DNA of 64,000 nucleotides from Arthrobacter sp. PAMC 25486 (GTDB lineage: Bacteria; Actinomycetota; Actinomycetes; Actinomycetales; Micrococcaceae), in NCBI RefSeq assembly GCF_000785535.1, contig NZ_CP007595.1, forward strand, positions 1,426,001-1,490,000, read 5' to 3'. The position numbers and the translations under genes were made by a program. Below the pieces are notes generated by a model. That model was not told the DNA's origin, made no database searches, and was given only the letters and a program-made list of their open reading frames with translations. Below, in pieces: positions 42,831 to 51,456 of this stretch (position 1 is the first letter of the stretch; each line of letters starts with the position of its first letter).

Positions 42831-42934
42831 GTCGATGTGACATCACGCCCTCTCTGCCGCCCCCACTCAGTCAGATGTGAGATGACGCCCTGTGCGAGGC
42901 ACGAGCACAGGGCGTCATCTCACATCTGACTGAG
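42831..42934. repeat. GAGATGTGAGAT-family palindrome with 30-bp perfect arms plus a partial copy
   Basis: Arms 42866-42895 and 42905-42934 are exact complements with a 9-nt loop and contain CAGATGTGAGATGACGCCCT. A partial direct copy, GATGTGACATCACGCCCT, sits just before it (42834-42851). It lies downstream of nagB (minus strand) in a tandem gene gap. Confidence 0.9.
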
Positions 42935-42944
42935 AACGGTGCGC

Positions 42945-43724
42945 TTAGACGCCCTGCCAGGCGGGCTTGTTGTCGTAGGCGTTGCGGTAGCTTGCAGTGC
43001 CTGTGAGCTTGCTGGCCGCTGCCTCGTCAATGATGACGGTGGCGCGCGGGTGGAACTGCAGGATGGAGGCCGGGCAGGACGCCGAGACGGCGCCTTCAAC
43101 GAAGTCGCGGACGGCGTCGGCCTTGCCTGCGCCGTAGGCCACGAGGACCAGGTGGCGGGCATCCATGATGGTGCCCAGCCCCTGTGTCACCACGTGGTGC
43201 GGGACCTGGTCAATGTGATCGAAGAAGCGTGCGTTGTCCTGGCGCGTCTGCTCGGCCAAGGTCTTGATGCGTGTGCGCGAGGCCAGCGAGGAGCCGGGCT
43301 CGTTGAAGCCGATGTGGCCGTTGGTGCCAACGCCCAGGATCTGCAGGTCGATGCCGCCGGCGGCTGCAATCGCATCCTCGTAGGCCTGGCAGGCGCCCAC
43401 AACATCGTCGCTGGAGCCGTCCGGGCCGTGCACGTTTTCGGGTGCCACATCCACGCGGTTGGTGAATTCGCGGCGGATGACCTCACGGTAGGACTCGAAG
43501 TGGCCGGCCGGCAGACCCACGTACTCATCCAGGGCGAAGCCGCTGACGCCGTCGAAGCTCAGGCCGCCGTCGTGGCGGCGTGCCAGCTCGTCGTAGATGG
43601 GCAGCGGGGAGGAGCCTGTGGCCAAGCCGATGACGGCGTTGGGCTTGTTGCGCACCAGTGCCTCGATCGAGTCGGCGGCAAGCGCCCCAATTTCCTTGCT
43701 GCTCGGGAGGATGATGACCTCCAT
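42945..43724 (-). CDS. nagB: Glucosamine-6-phosphate deaminase
   Basis: 259 residues. VIGLATGSSPLPIYDEL (phosphate loop), FALDEYVGLP (catalytic Asp), ILGVGTNGHIGFNEPG with the base His, and ARHLVLVAYGAGKADAVRDFVEG are canonical. It converts GlcN6P to fructose-6-phosphate and ammonia. The partner nagA lies 11 kb away. The upstream gap of 178 bp shows no obvious DasR/NagR-type GGTCTAGACC-like site. Confidence 0.96.
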   Translation of the reverse strand: MEVIILPSSKEIGALAADSIEALVRNKPNAVIGLATGSSPLPIYDELARRHDGGLSFDGVSGFALDEYVGLPAGHFESYREVIRREFTNRVDVAPENVHGPDGSSDDVVGACQAYEDAIAAAGGIDLQILGVGTNGHIGFNEPGSSLASRTRIKTLAEQTRQDNARFFDHIDQVPHHVVTQGLGTIMDARHLVLVAYGAGKADAVRDFVEGAVSASCPASILQFHPRATVIIDEAAASKLTGTASYRNAYDNKPAWQGV

Positions 43725-43902
43725 GAAACACGCTTCCTTTCATTGCTGCCGTGGGTGTTCAGGGCCATCTCGAGGAGGCGGCCAATGGTTTGTGGCAGAC
43801 GGCCGCAAGTGCGCACAACGCCCCGTCAACTCATTCCGCAAGCGGTGGCTGACAGGGCGCTGTTGCCTTGCATCAGTTATGTAGTTCCCACCTTATCCAG
43901 TC

Positions 43903-45486
43903 TCAGCGGTCTACAGAAACGGCCAGCAACAATTCAGGTCCGCGGCGATCATACTGGGCCCCGCCCAGGCGAATGCCAACCACAACGTAGATGGCGCCAA
44001 GGACGATGCCGGCGAACAGCGCCAACCAGCCAAACATGGGCTGATCCGTGACGGCGCCGACGATGATCAACACCGCCACGGGTGCAGCGAGCACAAAGGC
44101 TCCGGCAAAACCAGCAAGCTGGATAAGTACGGTGGAGAAATTGTTGCCCGGCTTGGACTTCATGGGGCTCTCACCGGGCAAAGGTGCATTCATGGTGAAG
44201 CGGGATGAGAACACGCTGGAGAGTCCCAGCCCCGCCCCGGATGCTCCGACCATGAGCCCCACAGCTGCAGGGAAGCCCGACCAGTTGCCGGAGACAATGG
44301 ACCCGGCAATGGCAAACAGCAGGCCCAGCGGCAATGCCAGTACTGCCGCTGCCACGACGCGTCCGGTCCTGTCCTCCTTGCCCGAAATGCCGGTGGCCAG
44401 GTGCAGGGCGAAGGCGGTGTTGTCGTAGGAGATGTCGGCACAAATGCTCCAGGTGACCATGAACGCCGCAAAGGCACCGGCGTAGCTGAGGATGGGCCCG
44501 ACGGCGTCCAGCCCGCCGGCCTGCGACCCGCCAAACACCATGACCAGCGGGATGAGCGGGGCGACGATGAGCCCGGCGCTGTAGCGCGGATCCCGGAACC
44601 AGTAGGTCAGGCAGCGTGCCGCAACCGCCCCCGTGGGCGTTTGCGGGAACTTGGCAAAGAAGCCCAGCTTGCCGGGGCTGCGCCGTCCGCCACCGGAGAA
44701 TGCGGGGGTGACCAGTGCCTTGGCCAGGCACACCTTCCACACCCAGGCCAGGGCCGCAAGGGTTGCCACGGCAATCAGGAATTTTACTGCTGCGGCGCCC
44801 CAGGCGCCGGCAGCGATTGCGGCGGGGACCGCCCAGATGGCGCCCAGCGGCGTCCAGGAAATGGTGTTGGCAAGCTGCGGCAGGTACTCGGCAAAGTCGG
44901 TGATGCCGCTGGAAACCCCGGCAATGATGGGGCCCATGAGCATGAGCGGGATCAGCACCACAATGCCGCTCATGTCCTTGAAGCGACGGGAGGATGCCAG
45001 GCTGGTGCTGGCTGCCGTGATGGCGCGTGAGGCGACAATGCAGGTCAGCGCCGCGATAGCGCCGCAGATGAGCGCGGCCACGGCGGCCACCGGGTGGCGC
45101 CACCAGGCAACAGCCGTGCCCATGGCGGCTATCAAGGTGATGGCCCCGGGGATCCCGATGAACCCGGAGAGGGCCAGGCCCGTCAGCATCGACTTCATGG
45201 GAATGGCGTAGGTGGTGAAGCGGGCAGGATCGAGTGTCATGTCCAGTCCCGCAGCAACCACCGGAATGACCAGCCAGCCAAGGAAGACTGCGGAACCGGC
45301 CAGAACCAGGACGGTTCCGATCAAGCCGGCATCGGTAGCACCCAAGGCGGCCAGTCCCACCAGGACCAGAACCAGCATGCCGAGCCCGTAGAGGCCTCCG
45401 ATAATGAGCCCCACCAACTGCCAGGGCGTGCGCTTCATGGAGTTGCGCAACAGCGCGATTTTGAGCCTTAGGAGGTGCGCAACCAT
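43903..45486 (-). CDS. ABC transporter permease (large, ABC-2-like)
   Basis: 527 residues with about 12-14 hydrophobic segments in two halves, joined near residue 260-290 by a basic loop (KALVTPAFSGGGRRSPGKLGFF). The N-terminal half begins LLRLKIALLRNSMKRTPWQ, as in actinobacterial transporters annotated as ABC-2 type. Substrate unknown. Its start lies 19 bp inside the ATPase gene, so the pair is translationally coupled. Confidence 0.85.
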   Translation of the reverse strand: MVAHLLRLKIALLRNSMKRTPWQLVGLIIGGLYGLGMLVLVLVGLAALGATDAGLIGTVLVLAGSAVFLGWLVIPVVAAGLDMTLDPARFTTYAIPMKSMLTGLALSGFIGIPGAITLIAAMGTAVAWWRHPVAAVAALICGAIAALTCIVASRAITAASTSLASSRRFKDMSGIVVLIPLMLMGPIIAGVSSGITDFAEYLPQLANTISWTPLGAIWAVPAAIAAGAWGAAAVKFLIAVATLAALAWVWKVCLAKALVTPAFSGGGRRSPGKLGFFAKFPQTPTGAVAARCLTYWFRDPRYSAGLIVAPLIPLVMVFGGSQAGGLDAVGPILSYAGAFAAFMVTWSICADISYDNTAFALHLATGISGKEDRTGRVVAAAVLALPLGLLFAIAGSIVSGNWSGFPAAVGLMVGASGAGLGLSSVFSSRFTMNAPLPGESPMKSKPGNNFSTVLIQLAGFAGAFVLAAPVAVLIIVGAVTDQPMFGWLALFAGIVLGAIYVVVGIRLGGAQYDRRGPELLLAVSVDR

Positions 45487-46259
45487 TGCAACCCCGCAGT
45501 CTGGTTCCGGCCGCCAACTAGCTCAACAAACTTGTCTTCCAGGCTCATGTCCCCACGCACGTCGTCGACGGTGCCGGCGGCGAGAACGCGGCCGGAGGCA
45601 ATGACGGCCACATGGTCACACATGCGCTGGACCAGGTCCATGACGTGGCTGGAGACAATCACGGTGCCGCCGGAATTCACGTAGTCGTGGAGGATGTCGC
45701 GGATGTTGGCCGCAGAGACCGGGTCAACCGATTCAAAGGGCTCATCGAGGACCAGGAGCCGCGGCGCGTGGATCAAGGCCGCGGCCAGGGCGATCTTTTT
45801 TGTCATGCCCGCCGAGTAGTCGACCACCAGTGTCCCGGCGTCCTTGGTCAGATCCAGGGCTGCCAGCAGGTCCTTGACCCGCTCGGCCACCGTGTCCTTG
45901 TCCATGCCACGCAGCAGGCCGGCGTACGTCACCAGCTGTTCACCGCTGAGCCGGTCAAAGAGGCGAACACCATCGGGCAGCAGTCCCATGAGTTTCTTGG
46001 CTTCCAGCGGCTGCGCCCAAACGTCCACACCGTGGACTCTCACCTGCCCAAAATCTGGACGCAACAGGCCCGTGGCCATGGACAGGGAGGTGGTCTTGCC
46101 GGCCCCATTGGGCCCCACCAAGCCGTAAAAGGAGCCCGCAGGAACATCCAGGTTGATGTTGTCCACGGCAATCTTTTCGCCAAACCGCTTAGCCAATCCA
46201 CGGATTGACAGAGCTGGTGGCCGTGCTCCATCTGGTGTGGGCGCAATAGAGTTATTCAT
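45468..46259 (-). CDS. ABC transporter ATP-binding protein
   Basis: 263 residues. Walker A GPNGAGKTTS near 49-58, signature DYSAGMTKKIALAAALIHAP near 146-165, Walker B LLVLDEPFESVDP near 167-179, switch VIVSSHVMDLVQRM. Position of Gln in RLFDRLSGEQ fits the Q-loop. The C-terminal LVGGRNQTAGLQWLRTS is beyond the usual domain. It pairs with the permease overlapping its end. Confidence 0.92.
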   Translation of the reverse strand: MNNSIAPTPDGARPPALSIRGLAKRFGEKIAVDNINLDVPAGSFYGLVGPNGAGKTTSLSMATGLLRPDFGQVRVHGVDVWAQPLEAKKLMGLLPDGVRLFDRLSGEQLVTYAGLLRGMDKDTVAERVKDLLAALDLTKDAGTLVVDYSAGMTKKIALAAALIHAPRLLVLDEPFESVDPVSAANIRDILHDYVNSGGTVIVSSHVMDLVQRMCDHVAVIASGRVLAAGTVDDVRGDMSLEDKFVELVGGRNQTAGLQWLRTS

Positions 46260-46354
46260 GCCCTCACACTAACAATCTGAAGGGTTGCTGTGAGTTATCC
46301 AAAAGGATGACATTGGCCGCCGCGTCGCCTGCCCGTCATCCCAGGGACGAAAAA

Positions 46355-46414
46355 TGACACCGTTCCCGCTTTTCGACCCCGGGATCCCGGGGTCGAAAAG
46401 CGGGAGAGGTGTCA
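46355..46414. repeat. Near-perfect 60-bp palindrome with no loop
   Basis: Arms 46355-46384 and 46385-46414 match at 28 of 30 positions; the centre is GGGATCCC and the flank holds CGCTTTTCGACCCC. It lies downstream of the YbbN-like gene (minus strand). It could act as a terminator stem or extrude a cruciform. Confidence 0.85.
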
Positions 46415-46439
46415 GATCCCAAATGAAGACTCGGAGGGT

Positions 46440-47390
46440 TTAGAACAATGCCCGGGCCAGGGCCTGGCGGGAGGCCGAGACGCGCGGATCGCCCACACCG
46501 ACGACGTCGTAGAGCTCCAGCAGGCGGACCCTGACGTCCTCACGCTCGGGGCCAAAGTGCGTGCCAATGTAGTTCACCAGCCGGCCCAGCGAATCCTCAA
46601 CATGACCGCCGGTGACGTCCAGGTCAGCTACGGCAAGTGCAGCCTCAAGATCGTCCGGGTCCGCGGCCGCCCTGGCACGGAACTCCTCTGCCTGGAGCAC
46701 GTTGATTTCGGCCGCGCGGCGCATCAGCTGTACCTGTGCCAGACCGGTTTTGGCTGGCGCATCGGTGGGCATTTCGGCCAGCGCCTTCTCATAGCTGGCC
46801 TGTGCGAGAGCCAGGTCGCCGGCATCGATCGCGTCACGAGCGGCCTGGTGCAACGGCGGCAGCGGCGGTTCCTCCGGGGCTGTTTCGGGATCGGTGGCGG
46901 CGCCGCCCAGGGTGCCCGTGACACCATTGCTGGCGGCGACCTTGAGTAGTTCGGCCAGGAACTCCTGGATCTGGGCTTCGGGCAGCTCCCCTTCAAACAT
47001 GGGCACGGGCTGGCCGTTGATCAGGGCAATGACGGTGGGCACTGCGGTGACCCCGAAGGCCTGGGCAATCTGCGGACTGGAATCCACATCCACCCGGCCC
47101 AGCGCGATTTTACCGCCGTTGTCGTTCATGAGCTTTTCCAGCACCGCGTTGACCTGCGCCGACTGGTGGGAGCGCCCCGATCCGAGCGACACCACGACGG
47201 GGACCTTCTGGGACAACTGGACAAATTCCTGGAAACTTTGTTCGTTCACCTCGACGGCGTAGGGCGATCCCCCGGCGGGTGCACCGGCTGCGGCGGCTGT
47301 GGCCCGGTTCTTCAGGGCTGAAAGGTCGACGGCGCCACGCAGGTTGATCCCGGGCGTTCCGTTGGACGGCAGTGGACTATTTTGGCTCAT
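46440..47390 (-). CDS. YbbN/CnoX-like thioredoxin-fold co-chaperone without cysteines
   Basis: 316 residues. A leader of 40 residues is followed by a thioredoxin fold (about 45-155, ending VPTVIALINGQPVPMFEG), then helical TPR repeats with IDAGDLALAQASYEKALAEMP and the tail ASRQALARALF. The position of the CxxC active site reads SGRSHQS, so it has no redox cysteines. YbbN/CnoX proteins hold unfolding proteins for chaperones. No partner chaperone gene adjoins. Confidence 0.85.
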   Translation of the reverse strand: MSQNSPLPSNGTPGINLRGAVDLSALKNRATAAAAGAPAGGSPYAVEVNEQSFQEFVQLSQKVPVVVSLGSGRSHQSAQVNAVLEKLMNDNGGKIALGRVDVDSSPQIAQAFGVTAVPTVIALINGQPVPMFEGELPEAQIQEFLAELLKVAASNGVTGTLGGAATDPETAPEEPPLPPLHQAARDAIDAGDLALAQASYEKALAEMPTDAPAKTGLAQVQLMRRAAEINVLQAEEFRARAAADPDDLEAALAVADLDVTGGHVEDSLGRLVNYIGTHFGPEREDVRVRLLELYDVVGVGDPRVSASRQALARALF

Positions 47391-47462
47391 GGACTCACTC
47401 TAACTGTGTTGACCCGGGGCTTTTCCAGTTCTCGCCACGGGTGAAACTAGGCATGACAGGAA

Positions 47463-47489
47463 GCATGGAGCGCCTCCGGCGCCCCATGC
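47463..47489 (-). terminator. Hairpin after the two-module surface protein gene
   Basis: GCATGGAGCGCC (47463-47474) pairs with 47478-47489 with one mismatch and a 3-nt loop, just after the stop at 47496 on the minus strand. No T tract follows, so efficiency is uncertain. Confidence 0.5.
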
Positions 47490-47495
47490 CCCCAG

Positions 47496-49754
47496 TTACT
47501 TAAAGGATCCGCCAACCAGGGCCCGGTTGGCAGAAATGATGGTGACTTCGGTTGCGCCGCCTGCAGGCGGGATGTACATGACGACAGGCTCCGCGTAGTT
47601 CAGGCTGAACCCCTTGGTGGTTTCCGTGCCACCGGTAAACACGGCCGCGTCGTCGCCCACGGTCAAGGTGGCGTCCTGCTTGCTCGTGGCGTCAATGCCG
47701 AAGTTGTAACCCACCACCACCATGGCACCGCCGTCGGCGGTGCGCAAGGAGACCGCCGATTCCAGCTCACCCTTGTGGCTGAAGACGTACTCTGCGTCCT
47801 TGGCATCGGCAGCAACCTGCCTCTGCAAGTCCAGGACGCTCGTCACGTAGAGGCTGTCCTTGAAGGTGGCCGCGAACTTGCTGTGCTCGTTGGTCAGACG
47901 GTCACTCAAGGCGGAGATGGCAGCTTCGGGACTCATGGCCAGGCCGTCGGCCGAGTCCAGCGCCACTTCCTTGGTGCCTTCCTTGTCCACCTTGGGGAAG
48001 GTCTGTCCCGGCAGCAGGGGCGTTGCCTGGATCAGCTTGTAGTTTTCACGTGCGCTGGCCTGGACCAGCGTCAGCAGTTGCGGCAGGGCGTTGTTCTCAC
48101 CCTGGGTGACGATCATGGCCGAGCGGGGCCAGGCGGCTGTCGTGGAGACAACGTTGGCCAGCAGCTTCGTGGCATTGACAGGTTCAGCAGCAGCTTCGCT
48201 TTCAACGGTGGCCCTGATCTGGTAGTTCGCCGTGCGCATCGTCAAGGCCATGCCGGCAACCCGAGGCTCGAGCTCCTTGGCATTCTTTGCATTGTCCCCG
48301 GAGGCAACAATCGTGGCCACGGAGGTGGCAATGCGCTGCACTTGGCTTGTCAGCAGATTGGGGAAGCCCACCGTTGCAGTCTCAGTCGCCGAGGCCTCCG
48401 CTGTTGCCGCAGGCGTTTCGGCGGCGGGCGTTTCAGCAGCGGGTGTGGTTTCGGCCATGGCCGGGCTGACGCTTCCGGCGAGCAGAACGGCGGCAAGCGC
48501 CGCACCCCAGCGTGCCTTAACGCTCATGTTTTTCCCGCCGTCCTTGTCCTTTGGCTGCCCCTTGCCTTCGGGGGCTGCGGGGCTTTCAGGGGTGCCGAGA
48601 CCTTCGGCCGGCGCAACACGCTTCGGTCCGCCGGAGTTCCGTTGGCGGGGCTTCCGTTTGAACGGCGTGCCGTCGTTGCCGCTGGTGTCCGATCCGCTGG
48701 CGTCCGAACCGCCGGATCCGGGCTTTGAGTCATCGTCAGGGGCGTCTGAATCCTTCTTGGCGTCCTGCGGCTTCTTGCCGTCGTCAGGCTTCCCAGCGTC
48801 AGCAACCCCGGCAGCGTCAGCCTTCCCAGCGTCAGCCTTCGAAGCGGCAGCATCCCCCGCGAGCGCATCCTGCGGATCATGCAGGGTGCGCGGCAGCGCA
48901 GAGGTGGCGTCGGAAACCGCGGCAGCGGCAGGCGCTGGCGCCGATCCGTCGTCGGACTTCAGATCAGCGGAAGGCGCATCGGCCTTCCTGGCCTCGGCTA
49001 TCGTGGCCGGCGCAGGCGCGGCGGCAGCAGCCTTGGCACTTTCTCGGGCGGCAACAATCTTGGCAACTTCGAGGGCTCCGGTGGCCGGATCGGCAGGGAC
49101 GCGGCCGGCAGCACGGCGGCCGGGTACCACCTCAGCCGCCTTCGACTTGCGCGGCAGCAGCACAAACAGCAGCGCGGCCAGGGCCAACAAGGCCGAGCCG
49201 ACGATCATCAGCGGAACAGCCCACGGGGTTCCCTCATCGTTGTCTACGGTGACGGAAATATCGGTCGGCGCAGCGGCCTTGCCGTCGGAGGAGAGGAGCA
49301 GCGCCCAATCACCGTGGCCGGGAGCCTGCCAGGTGTAGCTCAGTTCGCCGGTGGCTTTTTCCTCGGCCACCCACATGTCGGAGCCGGCCGGGTTGGGCAC
49401 CTCTGCGGCACCCTCGGTGCTCTTGGAGCTCAGTGCGGTGAATTCCTCGTTGGCGGCACCGATGGTGGTGTGCGCCGCATCGCCGATCCAGCCCGCAATG
49501 TCCCGCTCGCGCGCCACCGCCAGCTGGATGGGGCCGCTGCTCTTGACGGTCATGGAGAACTGGCCATCACGTGTTTTGAGCAGATCGGGGCTGATGACGG
49601 TCAGCGGCGCGGGGGCCACACCCGCCGGAACGCTTGCCGTGAGCTGGGCCGGGGGCAGCCAGATGGTGCGCTGGCCAATACCGGCGCCCAGCAGCAAAAG
49701 ACCCAAAACGGCCAGTGCGATTGCAATTTTAAAACGCAAGAAAACACCTAACAT
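47496..49754 (-). CDS. Large two-module envelope protein, function unknown
   Basis: 752 residues. A signal anchor (residues 4-24) and an extracellular beta-rich domain (about 30-175) lead to a second membrane helix (178-200), then an Ala/Lys/Asp/Pro-rich, disordered, probably cytosolic stretch (205-408). At residue 410 a second, complete signal-peptide-like segment begins, MSVKARWGAALAAVLLAGSV followed by SPAMA and ETTPA. A Thr/Ala/Glu-rich stalk and a soluble domain of about 300 residues then end the protein. The second ATG at 48527 has GGCGGGA upstream and could begin a separate protein. I do not recognise any domain. Confidence 0.75.
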   Translation of the reverse strand: MLGVFLRFKIAIALAVLGLLLLGAGIGQRTIWLPPAQLTASVPAGVAPAPLTVISPDLLKTRDGQFSMTVKSSGPIQLAVARERDIAGWIGDAAHTTIGAANEEFTALSSKSTEGAAEVPNPAGSDMWVAEEKATGELSYTWQAPGHGDWALLLSSDGKAAAPTDISVTVDNDEGTPWAVPLMIVGSALLALAALLFVLLPRKSKAAEVVPGRRAAGRVPADPATGALEVAKIVAARESAKAAAAAPAPATIAEARKADAPSADLKSDDGSAPAPAAAAVSDATSALPRTLHDPQDALAGDAAASKADAGKADAAGVADAGKPDDGKKPQDAKKDSDAPDDDSKPGSGGSDASGSDTSGNDGTPFKRKPRQRNSGGPKRVAPAEGLGTPESPAAPEGKGQPKDKDGGKNMSVKARWGAALAAVLLAGSVSPAMAETTPAAETPAAETPAATAEASATETATVGFPNLLTSQVQRIATSVATIVASGDNAKNAKELEPRVAGMALTMRTANYQIRATVESEAAAEPVNATKLLANVVSTTAAWPRSAMIVTQGENNALPQLLTLVQASARENYKLIQATPLLPGQTFPKVDKEGTKEVALDSADGLAMSPEAAISALSDRLTNEHSKFAATFKDSLYVTSVLDLQRQVAADAKDAEYVFSHKGELESAVSLRTADGGAMVVVGYNFGIDATSKQDATLTVGDDAAVFTGGTETTKGFSLNYAEPVVMYIPPAGGATEVTIISANRALVGGSFK

Positions 49755-49947
49755 CGAATGAACACTGCAGTGATCGTTATTTCAAGAGTAACCGAACCGT
49801 TATCAATAGGGCATGTCCTTTTGATATTTCTCACGTTCCCGTGGGCCGTGGCTCGTGAGCACAGCCACCCCGCGCTGGTACTCTCTAGTCACCATCGAGC
49901 ACTGGCCGGAATCTCTTCATTCCGGCCCTGATCCAAAGGCAAAGACA

Positions 49948-51354
49948 GTGAGTTCCTCCCCTGACACCCGCGGGTCCGGTCCCGAATCCACGGATCAGCC
50001 GTCACCCGCCCCCGACGCTGCTGCCGTGCCGGCGCATGATGCCCAGCACGACGGCGGCCAACCCTCCCCTGCCGCTGGTGCCGTGCACGCCACCCGCGGT
50101 GAACCGGAGGCCGCAGCGGCCCCTGTGGCGGCTGCCGCGGCCTCCGAACGGCACGAGGCTGCGCCCAAGCAGTCTGGTTGGCGGGCGTGGGTCATCAACA
50201 AGGTGCGCCAGCCCGTTCCCGGGGCCCAGCCGAGGGTGCGCTTTGACCTGCCGGTGGTGCCACAACAAACGCTCGACCCAGCTGCCCCTGCAAGCGCGGC
50301 GGAGGCAGGAACCAGCAGCCTGTTCCGGCACCCCATCTACTTTGGCTTCATGGGCACCGTGGGCGTTGGCATTGCACTGGCCCTGAGCTACATGCTGACC
50401 AACACCCAATCCTTGCTGTTGTGGATCGTCACGGCCCTGTTCATCGCACTGGGACTTGACCCGGTGGTGCGCTGGCTGGAGAAGCGGAAAGTGCCCCGGC
50501 CGCTGGGCATTGTGCTGGTGCTGGCTGCGCTCCTCGGGGTAGTGGCGGTCTTCTTTGCCACACTCATCCCCACCATCGTTGAGCAAACAACTCAATTGGT
50601 GCAAAAAGCTCCGGGCTGGATCCAGGACTTTTTGAATTCCGACTTCTTCAAGCAGTTGGATGTGCAGTACCACGTCCTTGACACCGTCAACGAACAAGTG
50701 GCGAAGTTCTTCCAGGACGCACAGGCTGTGGGCGGCATCTTTGGCGGTGTGCTGGGAGTGGGCAGCACCATCGCCAACGGCCTCTTTGGCACCTTGATCG
50801 TGCTGGTGCTGAGCCTGTACTTCCTGGCCTCACTGCCATCCATCAAGAAGTGGGCCTACCGTCTGGCACCGCGTTCACGCCGCGAGCGGGTCGAGGACCT
50901 GAGCGAGGAAATCACGCGCGGCGTGGGCAACTACGTGATCGGACAGGTCTGCGTTGCGGTCCTGAACGCCACCTACGCTTTCATCGTCATGAGCATCTTC
51001 AACGTTCCGTTCAGCGTTCTGCTGGCCTTTGTGGTGGCGCTGCTGGCCTTCATCCCGCTGGTGGGCGGAATGATCGCAGCCTTCGTGGTCATCGCCGTCA
51101 GCCTGACAGCCGGCTGGCAGACGGCCGTGATCTACGCGATCGCCTACTTTGCCTACCTGCAGTTTGAGGCGTACTTCGTCTCCCCCCGCATCATGCAGAA
51201 GGCCGTTGCCGTGCCCGGCGCCGTGGCCGTGATTTCGGTGATCGCCGGTGGCAGCCTGCTCGGGGTGCTGGGCGCCCTGATCGCCATCCCCACGGCAGCC
51301 GCCATCATGCTGCTGGTCAAGGAAGTGTTCATCGCCCGCCAGGACAAGAACTGA
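49948..51354 (+). CDS. AI-2E family transporter
   Basis: 468 residues from the GTG at 49948. A Pro/Ala/Glu-rich cytosolic leader (1-130) precedes seven to eight helices of the AI-2E exporter (TqsA/PerM) family. FIALGLDPVVRWLEKRKVPRPLGIVLV, the amphipathic segment around FFATLIPTIVEQTTQLVQK, LVVLVLSLYFLASLPSIKKW and AFIPLVGGMIAAFVVIAVSL, then YFVSPRIMQKAVAVPGAVAVISVIAGGSLLGVLGALIAIPTAA, follow in order. A longer frame from 49855 is possible. Many members are Na+(Li+)/H+ antiporters or are unassigned; transport of autoinducer-2 is not implied. Confidence 0.88.
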   Translation: MSSSPDTRGSGPESTDQPSPAPDAAAVPAHDAQHDGGQPSPAAGAVHATRGEPEAAAAPVAAAAASERHEAAPKQSGWRAWVINKVRQPVPGAQPRVRFDLPVVPQQTLDPAAPASAAEAGTSSLFRHPIYFGFMGTVGVGIALALSYMLTNTQSLLLWIVTALFIALGLDPVVRWLEKRKVPRPLGIVLVLAALLGVVAVFFATLIPTIVEQTTQLVQKAPGWIQDFLNSDFFKQLDVQYHVLDTVNEQVAKFFQDAQAVGGIFGGVLGVGSTIANGLFGTLIVLVLSLYFLASLPSIKKWAYRLAPRSRRERVEDLSEEITRGVGNYVIGQVCVAVLNATYAFIVMSIFNVPFSVLLAFVVALLAFIPLVGGMIAAFVVIAVSLTAGWQTAVIYAIAYFAYLQFEAYFVSPRIMQKAVAVPGAVAVISVIAGGSLLGVLGALIAIPTAAAIMLLVKEVFIARQDKN

Positions 51355-51363
51355 CCTTTTCTT

Positions 51364-51423
51364 AAAGTACGACGTCGGTTGGCGCCCTTTGGCGGTAAAA
51401 GGTGGGCTCCCGCCGTCGTGCTT
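51364..51423. terminator. Hairpin between convergent genes, AAGTACGACGG family
   Basis: AAAGTACGACGTCGG (51364-51378) faces CCGCCGTCGTGCTT (51410-51423), with an imperfect inner stem GCGCCCTTT/AAAGGTGGGC. It lies between the AI-2E gene stop and the convergent hydrolase stop. Same arm word as at 643-702 and 33173. Confidence 0.55.
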
Positions 51424-51456
51424 CATACGGCAGGGCCCTGCCGGGGAGGTTCGGGG

